A stretch of DNA of 64,000 bases from Eutreptiella sp. 'Long Island Sound 2002' (GCA_964036045.1 OZ038389.1:67653453-67717452); one strand, 5' to 3'; positions 11,546 to 22,390 are shown, counted from the stretch's first letter. The notes: generated by a model from the letters alone, not told the origin. Translations and numbers: made by a program.

Positions 11546-11579
11546 GACTGGTGGGTGCTGCGCCTATCCACCCGCTTAA

Positions 11580-12477
11580 ATGCGGTCTGCGCTGCACGTA
11601 TGCAGCGCAGGGCTGTGGCCTGGCGAATCAATCTAGTAAGGACAGACAATTTCATAGTGAACACTAGTGGAAAAAGCCCAGCCTGGGAGCGCTGAAAAGA
11701 GCTCCTCCATGGTAATTATTTGCGGTTTGCAGACCATGTGCATGCAAGCAGCCATGTGTCTTGGTGCCTGGCAGTTGACTGGTCTACCATTCTAAGAGGC
11801 GTGTTGAGGTGGATTTAGGAGCTGACACACGTCCAATGCAGTGCCCATTCTATGGTGCTTGTGAGAGCGCCTCTTGAGGCCAGTTCCTGGCCCCTATTTC
11901 ATCACACGGGCATACTGGCGGCACAGCCCTCTGAATTGCCAGTGAACTGCTTGGGACAGGGCTGGAGGCGGGATAGTGTGGCAGGGCACGTCTGGTGCAT
12001 CCCTGCGAAGCACTGTAGACTCAACAGTGCAGCTGTCTGTTGTAGGAATGATGGAAATCGATGCCCAGCAAACAAATCAGGTGGCGAGTTTTTACCTGAT
12101 TTGACACAGTTTATGGCTGGGACTTTTGTAGATGTGTGTAGTTGTGGACATATTAATATATGTGTGTTGTGTGTTGTGTGTGTGTGTGTGTGTGTGTGTG
12201 TTTGTGTGTCACAAGCATGTGTTTCTCATGGATAGTGTTATACCTATTGTGTAATATTGCAACGTATATGTCCAATGCTGCTCGTTGACACTTGTCAATA
12301 AGTTCATCAGCAAAAAAGCACATATTTTTGTTGAGTTTCGTTCCAAGATTCAGCAGCAAAAAGTTCTTCAGAGCACAATATGTGCTACTGGATGTAAGAT
12401 AGAAAATAATAGTCCACGTTTGTGACATCCGCATGAATCCATTCTGCATGTAATTTTGTCATTGTATCATTTCACTT
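11580..12477. other. Spacer with short (TG)n tract
   Basis: No gene seen. A (TG)n stretch with one interruption lies at about 12162-12208. The rest is mixed sequence with only short frames. Confidence 0.4.
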
Positions 12478-12840
12478 GTGTGCCTGCTTTGCGCCGGTTG
12501 GGCGCTGGGCAAGGGAGATCTAAAAGAGAGTGCCAAAGATTACACAGTGTCGAAAATCGATGGAGTTGCTTCCCAGAGCAGATATTTGCTGGGGTTTGAA
12601 ACAGTGAGGGTGGAGGCAAGTCTAGTCCTACGAGATATGATATCCGTGCCAACACATTCCGACCTTGTTGCCCGGAATCTTCCAATTACGTTGAGAAGTG
12701 TTGGCATACACAGATCAAAGGAGAGAAAGAACATAGAGGGGTTTGCCAAGGAGGGGGTTCATGTGCTTTTCACCATTCCGATTCCACCCATATCAATTCC
12801 TGGTCGAAACGGAAATGTACATCATGTTGCACGCCCGTGA
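12478..12840 (+). CDS. Unidentified exon-like ORF
   Basis: A 120-codon plus-strand frame whose part from about 12508 on reads like protein (GDLKESAKDYTVSK, then LLGFETVRVEASLVL). No family was recognised. It ends 93 bp before the left end of the candidate piggyBac-like element. It could be an exon interrupted by that insertion, or a chance frame. Confidence 0.35.
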   Translation: MCLLCAGWALGKGDLKESAKDYTVSKIDGVASQSRYLLGFETVRVEASLVLRDMISVPTHSDLVARNLPITLRSVGIHRSKERKNIEGFAKEGVHVLFTIPIPPISIPGRNGNVHHVARP

Positions 12841-12948
12841 TGGTCAAATCAGGTCCGGCCACATGGCCAGCCCAGGGCCATTTCAGCCCCATATGGGTGT
12901 GTCACCGCTGGGAACCTGGTTTGACCCCGAATTTTAAAACAGTCTGTA

Positions 12949-13195
12949 GTGAAACCTAGTAAAAAGGTTTTTTTTAAAAATTTTCTTTTACTAGGTAACA
13001 GTTTAGTAGGTTCACTAGTTTTTACTAGGTATTGGAAACCTAGTAAAAAACAACTTTTTTTTAAGAGGTTTCAGAACCAAGTAGAAAAGAAGTTGTTTTT
13101 TCACTAGGTTTCGGAACCTGATAAAAAAAGTTTTGTTTTTACTAGGTTTGAGAACCTAGTGAAAAAAAAGTTTTTTTTTACTAGGTTACTAGGTA
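12949..13195. repeat. AT-rich ACTAGGT subterminal repeats, left
   Basis: Repeated TTTTTACTAGGTT and its reverse complement AACCTAGTAAAAA, five or more times, giving alternating orientation and strong foldback potential. The same words recur at 16455-16635. Confidence 0.85.
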
Positions 13196-13199
13196 CCTC

Positions 13200-15128
13200 A
13201 CCTCTGATTCTGCCCCCCGCTCTGAAGCGGTGGGGACCCCCTAGGCGGCAGGGATTATGTAGCCACCTTGCCCACTTGTGGGCCACTTCTGATTCTGTCC
13301 CCCGCTCTGAAGCGGTGGGGACCCCCCAGGGGGCAGGGGTTGTGTAGCCACCTTGCCCACTTGTGGGCCACCTGTGATTCTGTCCCCCGCTCTGAAGCGG
13401 TGGGGACCCCCCAGGCGGCAGGGGTTATGTAGCCACCTTGCCCAGTTGTGGGCCACCTCTGATTGTGTCCCCCGCTCTGAAGCGGTGGGGACCCCCCAGG
13501 GGGCAGGGGTGATGTAGCCACCTTGCCCAGTTGTGGGCCACCTGTGATTCTGCCCCCCGCTCTGAAGCGGTGGGGACCCCCCAGGCGGCAGGGGTTATGT
13601 AGCCACCTTGCCCACTTGTGGGCCACTTCTGATTTTGCCCCCCGCTCTGAAGCAGTGGGGACCCCTCAGGCGGCAGGGGTTATGTAGCCACCTTGCCCAG
13701 TTGTGGGCCACCTCCAATTCTGCCCCCCCGCTCTGAAGCGGTGGGGACCCCCTAGGCGGCAGGGGTGATGTAGCCACCTTGCCCAGTTGTGGGCCACTTT
13801 TGATTCTGCCCCCCGCTTTGAAGCGGTGGGGACCCCTAAGGCGGCAGGGATTATGTAGCCACCTTGCCCACTTGTGGGCCACTTCTGATTCTGCCCCCCG
13901 CTCTGAAGCGGTGGGGACCCCCCAGGCGGCAGGGGTTATGTAGCCACCTTGCCCACTTGTGGGCCACCTGTGATTCTGTCCCCCGCTCTGAAGCGGTGGG
14001 GACCCCCCCAGGCGGCAGGGGTTATGTAGCCACCTTGCCCACTTGTGGGCCACTTCTGATTCTGTCCCCCGCTCTGAAGCGGTGGGGACCCCTCAGGCGG
14101 CAGTGGTTATGTAGCCACCTTGCCCAGTTGTGGGCCACTTCTGATTCTGCCCCCCTGCTCTGAAGCGGTGGGGACCCCCCAGACGGCAGGGGTGATGTAG
14201 CCACCTTGCCCAGTGTGGGCCACCTCCGATTCTGCCCCCCCGCTCTGAAGCGGTGGGGACCCCCCACACGGCAGGGGTGATGTAGCCACCTTGCCCAGTT
14301 GTGGGCCACCTCTGATTCTGCCCCCCGCTCTGAAGCGGTGGGGACCCCCCAGGCGGCAGGGGTTATGTAGCCACCTTGCCCAGTTGTGGGCCACCTCCAA
14401 TTCTGCCCCCCCGCTCTGAAGCGGTGGGGACCCCCTAGGCGGCAGGGGTGATGTAGCCACCTTGCCCAGTTGTGGGCCACTTCTGATTCTGCCCCCCGCT
14501 TTGAAGCGGTGGGGACCCCTAAGGCGGCAGGGGTTATGTAGCCACCTTGCCCAGTTGTGGGCCACTTCTGATTCTGCCCCCCGCTCTGAAGCGGTGGGGA
14601 CCCCCCAGGCGGCAGGGGTTATGTAGCCACCTTGCCCACTTGTGGGCCACCTGTGATTCTGTCCCCCGCTCTGAAGCGGTGGGGACCCCCCCAGGCGGCA
14701 GGGGTTATGTAGCCACCTTGCCCACTTGTGGGCCACTTCTGATTATGTCCCCCGCTCTGAAGCGGTGGGGACCCCTCAGGCGGCAGTGGTTATGTAGCCA
14801 CCTTGCCCAGTTGTGGGCCACTTCTGATTCTGCCCCCCTGCTCTGAAGCGGTGGGGACCCCCCAGACGGCAGGGGTGATGTAGCCACCTTGCCCAGTGTG
14901 GGCCACCTCCGATTCTGCCCCCCCGCTCTGAAGCGGTGGGGACCCCCCACACGGCAGGGGTGATGTAGCCACCTTGCCCAGTTGTGGGCCACCTCTGATT
15001 CTGCCCCCCGCTCTGAAGCGGTGGGGACCCCCCAGGCGGCAGGGGTTATGTAGCCACCTTACCCACTTGTGGGCCACCTCTGATTCTGTCCCCCGCTCTG
15101 AAGCCGTAGGGACCCCCCAGGCGGCAGG
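13200..15128. repeat. 85-bp hairpin repeat array with 683-bp higher order
   Basis: About 22-23 head-to-tail units. Each has a CCCCGCT-loop-AGCGGTGGGG hairpin, the box GGCAGGGGTTATGTAGCCA, and a second short palindrome (GCCCACTTGTGGGC, or CCCAGTTGTGGG in variant units). Whole blocks of eight units recur 683 bp apart, with shared variants such as ATG for CTG and the TGTGGGCC deletion at 14211 and 14894. The array is therefore expanding in multi-unit blocks. Because 85 is not divisible by 3, all its frames stay open in turn; the long minus-strand frames are artefacts. Confidence 0.97.
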
Positions 15129-15345
15129 GGGTGGAATCTTTTTCGATGATGGAGATGCAATCTTCTTCCATCAAGGTGTTGCATCACGAAAGCGCGGTGC
15201 CAACGGCAAGCTTGTCTATGATTACCCGCCCATTGATGGCCTGCAAGTGGCCCAGTGGAAGAAAACCTTGCCCACCACATCTAACGGAGGTTGTGTCACA
15301 TGGCCCCAATTTGTGGACTTCTTGAGGGTTCACTGTCACGGCTGA
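15129..15345 (+). CDS. ORF segment after the array
   Basis: Directly after the last array unit, whose final bases GGCGGCAG could serve as a splice acceptor, a frame opens with IFFDDGDAIFFHQG and continues to VTWPQFVDFLRVHCHG, then a stop at 15343. It looks coding and continues in a different frame in the next entry. Either a small intron or a one-base frameshift lies around 15300-15345. No domain was recognised. Confidence 0.45.
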
Positions 15346-16067
15346 GGTTTGCACATGTTGGGGCAAACCAAGAGGAGTTGGCTGTTGTGGATTTGATTGC
15401 CGAGCGAGAAGGCGTTGAACCACAGCAGCGGAAGAGGTGGTCAAAGATTTTCGATGCTTTCAGTGCCCTTGCATTTGCAATTGCACCCCTGCATTCCACC
15501 TTCATCCAGCAGCTTGATGCTGTCAGTTGCCATCCAGATTGTCTCTTGACGTTGCATTGTGCCTTGTCTCGGCGCGTTGTCAAGGGCATATTGCAAGTGC
15601 CACAAGATCGATTGTGGTTGTTGCGTGAAATGGTTGAGGCTACTCTGTACTTCAGTCGTTCAAAGTTGGCCTCCACCCCAAGGACCCCAACGGTACATTG
15701 GGAGGTGGCTCGGATGTACCCCCAACCCAAATCTGTGGACCCCGTTGACACATGCTTTTCTTGTGATGGCACACCTCACATGGCGTGCCACGAATGTAAG
15801 GTTCTTCATTGTGCCTTGCATGCGTCCATCTTGTGTCAATCGGAGATTTGTGTTGGGTTGCGCCAATTCTGGACAGCCAACCTTGCTGCTGTTGCTGTTG
15901 CTTGTGCTGTTGCTTCTGTTGTTGTTGCTGCTGCTGCCTTTGACACCCATCCTGGTGTGCCTATGGTTGTTAATGCTTCTGCTGTTAACACACGTCATGG
16001 TGTGTGGATCGTCGCAAGTGGTATCCAGTGCCTCCTCAATATCCCCAAAATGCCGATGGTCAACTGA
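15300..16067 (+). CDS. Protein with piggyBac-type cysteine-rich C-terminus
   Basis: The 3' frame of the same locus, about 250 codons, ending at 16067. An N-terminal helical stretch (KRWSKIFDAFSALAFAI) leads to a cysteine cluster at about 15750-15855: C-x2-C-x7-C-x2-C-x4-C-x2-H-x4-C-x4-C. The CxxC, CxxC, x4-C, x2-H, x4-C order is the zinc-binding cysteine-rich domain found at the C-terminus of piggyBac transposases. After it comes an Ala/Val-rich tail. The catalytic aspartates typical of the family are not identifiable, so this could be a worn transposase, a domesticated domain or an unrelated zinc finger. Confidence 0.45.
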   Translation: MAPICGLLEGSLSRLRFAHVGANQEELAVVDLIAEREGVEPQQRKRWSKIFDAFSALAFAIAPLHSTFIQQLDAVSCHPDCLLTLHCALSRRVVKGILQVPQDRLWLLREMVEATLYFSRSKLASTPRTPTVHWEVARMYPQPKSVDPVDTCFSCDGTPHMACHECKVLHCALHASILCQSEICVGLRQFWTANLAAVAVACAVASVVVAAAAFDTHPGVPMVVNASAVNTRHGVWIVASGIQCLLNIPKMPMVN

Positions 16068-16454
16068 GAAATGACCAAGCATTTTGCACCGAGCTACAAG
16101 GGGAGTTAAGAACGGCTCTGTTTGGGATGTGCACCAATAATCCCATTCGAGGCAAACCGCGCCATGCAGATACCAAGGCCGACTTGATTTTCAAGTGTGT
16201 CTTTTGTAACTACTTGTAAGTAGTTCCCACAGATTTTGTTTCTACTGCCCAACCCCAATTATATTTTGTTATGTTGGCCGAGTGCCAACTAATTGGTGTG
16301 CATGATGGTTTGGCCTGGGTGGGGCGCCACTAACACAAGTGGCCGAGAATCGATTGGGGGGCCTTGTGCCCTTAAACAACAGTACCACCTACCATCGAAG
16401 TGTTGACTACCTTGTTTAAAACGGCAGCCGGGGGGGGGGGGGGGGACTTAGGGG

Positions 16455-16635
16455 ACCGAGGTAAAACTTAGTTAAAAAATTTTTTTAATTTTTTTTAAAT
16501 TTTTGCTTTTTTACCTAGTAAGAAAAAAAATTTTCGAAAAAATTTTAAGAAAAATTTTTTTACCAGATTTTACTACATTTTACTAGGTTTTACTACATTT
16601 TACTAGGTTTTACTACGGCACATACTAGGTTTCAC
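16455..16635. repeat. AT-rich ACTAGGT subterminal repeats, right
   Basis: A poly-A/T stretch followed by TTTTACTACATTTTACTAGG words repeated three times. It mirrors the left block at 12949-13195. Confidence 0.85.
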
Positions 16636-16739
16636 CAAATGCCCATTTTAAAATCACTCAGTTTGCATACTCTACTGACCAGTGAGCATGTTCTCTTGAC
16701 CAACCCCTGGTCTTGGGACCCATCGGCGTAGGTTCGGGC

Positions 16740-16871
16740 ATGTGGTTCTTTGATTATGATACGGATCATGAACAAACAAAGGAGTTCAAAGTTGAGGGGG
16801 ACAAAGCTGTGGATTCGCGGAGAGATTTGCCGGAAAAGGTTTTCAAGTGGTATTCACTGATGGATCGTTAG
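16740..16871 (+). CDS. Small ORF, 43 aa
   Basis: A short ATG-to-TAG frame with a protein-like, charged composition (begins MWFFDYDTDHEQTKEF, ends KVFKWYSLMDR). The frame is open upstream to about 16690. It lies just outside the right end of the candidate transposon. It may be an exon; nothing more can be said. Confidence 0.3.
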   Translation: MWFFDYDTDHEQTKEFKVEGDKAVDSRRDLPEKVFKWYSLMDR

Positions 16872-18548
16872 CGCTAGAGGCACAATGGGCAAATCAGGGG
16901 CTGTGTTTGTTGAACAAACAATTGTGCGGCGCTGTCTACCTGTTTGTGGGTCTTCTGGCGAGAGCCGGGGGGCCAAAATCTGGAAGTTAGATACAACAGC
17001 ACCGACTGCATCAAAGGTGTGCAGGGAGACCTGCCAATATGGAGGTCATGGTGGCGGAAAACTGTGCAGGGAAGGGAGATCAGCAGCAGGGATTAGTGGG
17101 GGGTCCTGCTGCAGGGGTCGCGGGACAACTGCGTTATGTTTGCGGGTGGGGGCACATTGGGGAAGGGGGTGACGAACTGGCGGATTAGAGACCACGGTAG
17201 CACCCAGAGAGGCTGGGATGGTTACCTGAGCAACTCCCGCCCTTCGCTGCATGCTGGCATCGGCTGGAGCCTTTCAAACCGTCGCCTGTCCAGTTCACTA
17301 TGCTGCAGTAAAAATGTGGGTCATTTTCCGGTTGGCCTGAGTGCTGGGTGTCGCTTTCGGATTGTAGGTTGGCGGGTAGCTTTTAGAATGCAGGTTGACC
17401 AAGGCGCTGGGGGTCTTTTTCAAATGACGGCAGGTTGGCCTGGGCACCAGGGGTCGTTTTTAGGCTGTAGGTTGGCCTGGTTGTCGGGGGCTGTTTTTGG
17501 GATGCAGGGTGGCCTAGGTGCTAGGGGGTCATTTTTCGGATAGCAGGTTGGTCCGGGTCAGTTTTAGGATGCACGTTAGCCCAGGCACCAGGGTCATTTT
17601 GGTTTTTCTTGTTTTAGGGTTTTGTGTTTCCGAATTGTGCGGGGGATTGTTCTCTGCAGTGCAATTGTGGCTTGCAGTCCACACACCCCGCATTGGTAAC
17701 CAAACAGTCTCGACCCGTGTCCTGGCGGGCAGTTTGTTAGCCCTGGAACATGCAGAATCCCCTCCCCATTGCAAGCACAGCCCAGGTGAGAGAACAACAA
17801 TGGTCAAATGGGCTCACGTGCTTAGATAAGGCTGAGCTTACGCATGCCAAGCATGCGTTTCACAGCAGATTCTAAGCTGAATGCAGAAATGGGGCGCACT
17901 TGGACCAAGAGCTGTGATGAGCGGAACAATTCTCACACACAACACAGTGCATGTCATCTTGTTGTCATTGACCTGTTCTCACCCAAACTGGCCATAGGGC
18001 ATCTGCTCTCACACAAACTGGCTATACCGCATCTCTTCTCACACAGGCTGGCCATAGGGCATCTGTTCTCACACATGGTCATTCTCTACTACAGCATTGA
18101 CGGTCAGAAAAATGCAGATCAAAACTGCGGGAACTCTCAATTATAAAGAGATGGAGGCAGCTTGAGAAAATGTGAGCCTTGCTGTAGCCATGATCCATGT
18201 TTTGAGTCCATGCTCTGCCTGGTGTTTGAAGCGTGGTGATTACTGTCATGGGGCACGTGATAGGTGGGTGGATGGGGTTGGAACAGGGACTGACGTGACA
18301 TTACCTCCCCCTCCCCCCTGTACTAAGGGCAGAGAGATATGGCCCTGGTTACACATCCAGAGATGATGCATGGAAGCTCACTTGATTCCTCAGAGACCAA
18401 GGGTCACTGTGGCAAGACAGCGATCTGCCTATGTAGGAGGGATGGGTTGCTGGCACTAGGACATAGTATCTTAGTAAAAGGTGGAACAGGTGAATGATGG
18501 TTTATGATTTGCATTGGGTTTGTGTTTTTTGGTCACCTCTTTACAGAG
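16872..18548. other. Spacer with two diverged minisatellites
   Basis: At 17300-17610 a motif of about 45-48 bp built on GGTCNTTTTNGGNTGNAGGTTGGCCTGG is repeated six or seven times with strong divergence. At 17965-18080 a unit of about 33-36 bp (TTCTCACACAAACTGGCCAT) is repeated four times. No convincing exon was seen. The final 30 bases form the pyrimidine tract and acceptor of the LRR gene. Confidence 0.6.
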
Positions 18549-20321
18549 ATGAAGTTCCTTGATTTGCCTGACGATACGTTGTCTTGTATCTCTGACTTCT
18601 CAGGGACAGCAACGTGCAGCCATGTGAGTACTAGAATGTGGAATCTGTTGCAGCAGCGACATTTACACTATTGTATGCGAAGAGAGAGTGATTTTGTGCC
18701 AATGATGAAGGGTTTATGCGTCCAAGCAGTGCACACTGCTGCTCTAAATTTCAAAGGCAACAATGTTGGAGGCAGTGGTGTGCAAGCCCTTGCAGGGCTG
18801 AAGGATGCCGCTGCACTGCACACTCTGACGTTGTTTCTTGAGGGCAACAATGTGGGAAACAGTGGTGCCCAGGCCCTTGCAGGGCTAAAGGATGCCGTTG
18901 CACTGCACACTCTGACGTTGTCTCTTGAGGGCAACAATGTGGAAGCCAGTGGTGCCCAAGCCCTTGCAGGGCTGAAGGATGCCGCTGCACTGCACACTCT
19001 TTGTTTGCTTCTGAGGGGCAATGATGTTGGAGACATTGGTGCACAAGCCCTTGCAAGGCTAAAGGATGCCACTGCATTGCACACTTTGACGTTGTCTCTT
19101 GTGGGCAACAATGTGGGGGACAGTGGTGCGCAAGCCCTTGCAGGGCTTAGGGATGCTGCTGCATTGCACACTCTGACGTTGTCTCTTGGGGGCAACAATG
19201 TGGGAAACAGTGGTGCCCAAGCCCTTGCAAAGTTGAAGGATACCGCTGCACTTCACACTCTAACGTTGTCTCTTGAGGGCAACAATGTGGAAGCCAGTGG
19301 TGCCCAAGCCCTTGCAAGGCTTAGGGATGCGCCTGCACTCCACAATCTCACTTTGGATCTTTGGGGCAATAATGTGGGGGATAGCGGCGTGCAAGCCCTT
19401 GCAAGGCTTAAGAATGCCACTGCACTGCACACTCTCACTTTGAATCTTGGAGCCAACAACGTGGGAGACAGTGGTGCACAAGCCCTCGCTGCACTGAAGG
19501 ATGCCACTGCATTGCACACTCTCAGTTTGAATCTTGGAGCCAACAATGTGGGAGACAATGGTGCGCAAGCCTTTGCAGGGCTCAGGGATGCCGCTGCACT
19601 GCACACTCTGACGTTGTCTCTCGAGGGCAACAATGTGGGAGACAGTGGCGCGCAGGCCCTTGCAGCACTGAAGGATGCCGTTGCACTGCACACTCTGACG
19701 TTGTCTCTTGAGGGCAACAATGTGGGGGCCCGTGGTGCACAAGCCCTTGCAGGGCTTAAGGATGCTCCTGCACTTCACAATCTGACGTTGTCCTTTGTGG
19801 GCAATACCGTGGGAGACATTGGTGCACAAGCTCTTGCAGGGCTAACAGATGCGTCTGCACTGCACACTCTGACTTTGAATCTTGCTTGCAGCAATATTGG
19901 AGACAGTGGTGCGCAAGCCCTTGCAAGGTTGAAGAATTCCGCTGCACTGCATACTCTGATTTTGAATCTTGGGAGCAACAATGTGGGAAACAGTGGTGCC
20001 CAAGCTCTTGCAGCACTGAAGGATGCCGCTGCATTGCACACTCTGACGTTGTACTTGGGGAGAAACAATGTGGGAGACAGTGGTGCCCAAGCCCTTGCAG
20101 GGCTGAAGAATGCCGCTGCACTGCACACTATGACATTGTCTCTTGCACGCAACACTGTGGGAGACAGTGGTGCCCAAGCCCTTGCAGGGCTTCAGGATGC
20201 CGTTGCACTGCACACTTTGACTTTGAATCTCAGGGACAACAGGGTGCGAGACAGCGGTGTGCAAGCCCTTGCAAGGCTGAAGGATGCCGCAGCACTGCAC
20301 ACTCTGGTGTTGAGTTGGTGA
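18549..20321 (+). CDS. F-box-like / leucine-rich-repeat protein
   Basis: A single open frame of 590 codons from the ATG at 18549, chosen because it follows a pyrimidine tract and acceptor (CCTCTTTACAG) by two bases; an upstream ATG at 18504 lies before that acceptor. Residues 1-45 (start MKFLDLPDDTLSCISDF, then CSHVSTRMWNLLQQRHLHYC) resemble an F-box, which would recruit SCF ubiquitin ligase. The rest is about 18 repeats of 29 residues with the consensus GAQALAGLKDAAALHTLTL plus S-L-x-G-N-N-V-G-D-S, the ribonuclease-inhibitor type of LRR. The DNA repeats (87 bp) are very alike, so unequal exchange is likely active. The last unit ends abruptly at the stop with no cap. The substrate is unknown. 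Confidence 0.82.
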   Translation: MKFLDLPDDTLSCISDFSGTATCSHVSTRMWNLLQQRHLHYCMRRESDFVPMMKGLCVQAVHTAALNFKGNNVGGSGVQALAGLKDAAALHTLTLFLEGNNVGNSGAQALAGLKDAVALHTLTLSLEGNNVEASGAQALAGLKDAAALHTLCLLLRGNDVGDIGAQALARLKDATALHTLTLSLVGNNVGDSGAQALAGLRDAAALHTLTLSLGGNNVGNSGAQALAKLKDTAALHTLTLSLEGNNVEASGAQALARLRDAPALHNLTLDLWGNNVGDSGVQALARLKNATALHTLTLNLGANNVGDSGAQALAALKDATALHTLSLNLGANNVGDNGAQAFAGLRDAAALHTLTLSLEGNNVGDSGAQALAALKDAVALHTLTLSLEGNNVGARGAQALAGLKDAPALHNLTLSFVGNTVGDIGAQALAGLTDASALHTLTLNLACSNIGDSGAQALARLKNSAALHTLILNLGSNNVGNSGAQALAALKDAAALHTLTLYLGRNNVGDSGAQALAGLKNAAALHTMTLSLARNTVGDSGAQALAGLQDAVALHTLTLNLRDNRVRDSGVQALARLKDAAALHTLVLSW

Positions 20322-20961
20322 TATGCAACGACCAGTGAGCCAGTGGTATGCAAGCCCTTCTAGGGCTGGAGGATGTCACTGCAGTGCACAATCTGACCCA
20401 GATTCCTGGGGGCCACAGCGTGGAATACACTCGTCAGCAACCCCTTGCAGGGCTGCACTGTACTCTCTGATGTTGGATGTTATCGTCAACAATGGTTGCA
20501 TTTGTTGTATGTGTTTGCGCAACACGGTCGTCATTGTTGCCTGACTCGTGACTTGGGGTTAGAGCTTTGTCCGTCAAGTTGGCCGGACCGGTGGCAGCAT
20601 CCAATCCCTGTAATGGGGAGGCCGGCGCCAACTCGGAGGCCACCGCCATCTCGTCAAACACGGAGGCCAACGCCAACCCTGGGAGCCAGTGGTGCGCAAG
20701 CCCTTGCAGGACTGGGGGATATCACTGCACTGCACACTCCCTTGGAATCTTGGGAAGAACGGTGTCGAAGACAGTCATGTGCAAGCCCTTGCAGAGATGA
20801 AGGATCCTGCTGAACTGCATACTCTGACTTTGAATGTGGAAGATGACAACATGGAGTGCCTATTAGACCTGTGGGGGACGTCCAAGTGCTTGCACACCAT
20901 GTTGAAACTGCCGCCAACTGTGTGCAAAATTCGATTGCGCGTCTATCATGAACGGCACTGA
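20322..20961 (+). pseudogene. Decayed LRR continuation with intact C-terminal cap
   Basis: After the stop, diverged copies of the 87-bp LRR unit go on in broken frames (for example near 20336-20460 and 20690-20830), with stops and a 2-base deletion near 20745. From about 20760 a clean frame resumes with VQALAEMKDPAELHTLTL and ends in a non-repeat tail (LLDLWGTSKCLHTMLKLPP to a stop at 20961) that looks like a genuine C-terminal cap. The gene was probably longer, or an intron removes the broken part. Confidence 0.6.
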
Positions 20962-22390
20962 ACATCATGTGGCACACACACTGTCTCTACGTGGAAGGGG
21001 TGGATGGGAGGGCAAGGGGCTAAGGGGTGACACCCCTTCAATTTACGGGGCGGACCAGTCAGCACTGAGCCAGATGGCTCCTTTCTGCAGTGGACCCCAC
21101 TTGGAGCGCCCATATTTTGTGATACTAGGGGGGGCATCATTGTTGTTTGAGAGTAGGTTTTGATACTTCTTCCACATTGGGGATATGGCATTTTTGGATT
21201 TTCACCTAGTTTCACCCATTTCCACCTTTTTTCACACTTTTTTGCTCATTTCCACCACATCCGCTCTTTCCTAGGTTGATTTCTCCCCAACATGGGACCT
21301 TCTCGATAGGTGGTGTATCCATGCTGTTTCCCCCCCATCATGGGGACCCCGAGCAGGCACGGCTGATGTCGGACCTCAAGATCATGATCAAGGCTGAGGG
21401 ACAATCCAGCATCCTCTCCCAGTGCTGTATCACATCCAAGTACTATAATCGAAGGTGACCTCACGGGCTTGATCAACGCCAAGGATCCTTCGTCCTAGCC
21501 AAGACGTACCATGCCATCATCCCGAGACGGTCGGCACTGGGGCTATGCTAGAGGCCATACCCAGCACCCCCGGGTCCATCTTCCCACCCCCATTCGAAGA
21601 TGGACCACCTCCCGCCCCCACTGAAGGAGGTCTCCTGGGGTCTACAGTGGGGCATGCTCCTGAGGCAGGGGTGATATAAGGGCGTTTGGAAAGGGTGTGC
21701 TTGGGGACTCTTTAGGGGGAACTTGGTCTAAAAAGTAGCGTGCAATGCGCGCACAGTGCAAGGGCGCCCCCTAATATTAAGGGTGTTTGGAAGGGGTGTG
21801 CCTGGGGCTCTTTGGGGGGAAGCGACTCTAAAAGTAGCGCGCAGTGCAAGGACACCCCCTTAGATGGCAGGTTACCGAGCTGGTTTCCCAGTGGAGGTTT
21901 TACAACCCTTCTTAGGGTCCAGGGTGAGCAATGTATTTTAATAGTAGCAGCAAGCATCAACAGCAACAGCAGCAACGGGAAGGCAAAAAGTTTTTCTTCG
22001 GGACACTGTGGGTCGAAAACGGCATCCAAGTAGCTCAAAACTGGGGGGGGGGGGGCATGTGCGGAGAACGACAGCATGGGGGGTTTTACATAACCCCCCC
22101 CTTTTTTCCGTTGGCCAAAATTTTAGGCAAAAGTAAGGTTTTCATATCACCGAAACCCCCCCTTGTTTGGGAGAAGGGTTTGCTTAGTCCACCTCACACT
22201 ACCACTCCAGTTGGAGAAAAGTTGCCCCCTGTGTTGAGGATATGGACTTGTAGCCAATGTGCCACTTTCGGGCCAATTCTGATCAGAGTGGTCCTTAAGG
22301 AGCCAAACATTTTTTCTTTTCAGGCTCGCCCTTAAGGACCACCCCTCGGGGCATTCCACCACTGATGACCGGACGCAGGCCATTCTTGTC
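20962..22390. other. Spacer with tandem duplication and foldback
   Basis: One isolated member of the hairpin repeat lies at about 21328-21372 (CCCCATCATGGGGACCCCGA). Two copies of a unit of about 103 bp occupy 21675-21870 (AAGGGNGTTTGGAANGGGTG). No gene is supported; frames on both strands at 21.7-22.3 kb are of equal, poor quality. Confidence 0.5.
22288..22343. repeat. Foldback hairpin
   Basis: GTGGTCCTTAAGG at the left is inverted at the right (CCTTAAGGACCAC), and inner GCC/GGC bases also pair around a T-rich loop of about 18 nt. The TCCTTAAGGA core is the same word found in the inverted ends of the MITE at 61521-61738. Confidence 0.6.

Larger units (their letters stand above)
12934..16652 (+). 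mobile_element. Candidate piggyBac-like element, about 3.7 kb
   Basis: A perfect 13-bp inverted pair, GTGAAACCTAGTA at 12949-12961 and TACTAGGTTTCAC at 16623-16635, lies just inside ATTTTAAAA words at 12931 and 16645. Each of these contains TTAA, the target duplicated by piggyBac elements. Subterminal AT-rich blocks made of TTTTACTAGGT words occupy both ends (12949-13195 and 16455-16635). In between lie the 85-bp array and an ORF ending in a cysteine cluster with piggyBac-type spacing. No intact DDD catalytic core was found, so if this is a transposon it is degenerate or non-autonomous. The exact outer ends are not proven. Confidence 0.5.

Noticed and set aside
13255-15077. Long minus-strand ORFs of 95-209 codons across the 85-bp array
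   Set aside because: The unit has few stops and its length is not a multiple of three, so every frame stays open by turns; the peptides are the repeat read in rotation.
18668-20300. Minus-strand ORFs opposite the LRR gene
   Set aside because: They mirror the 87-bp repeat of the sense gene and have no domain.
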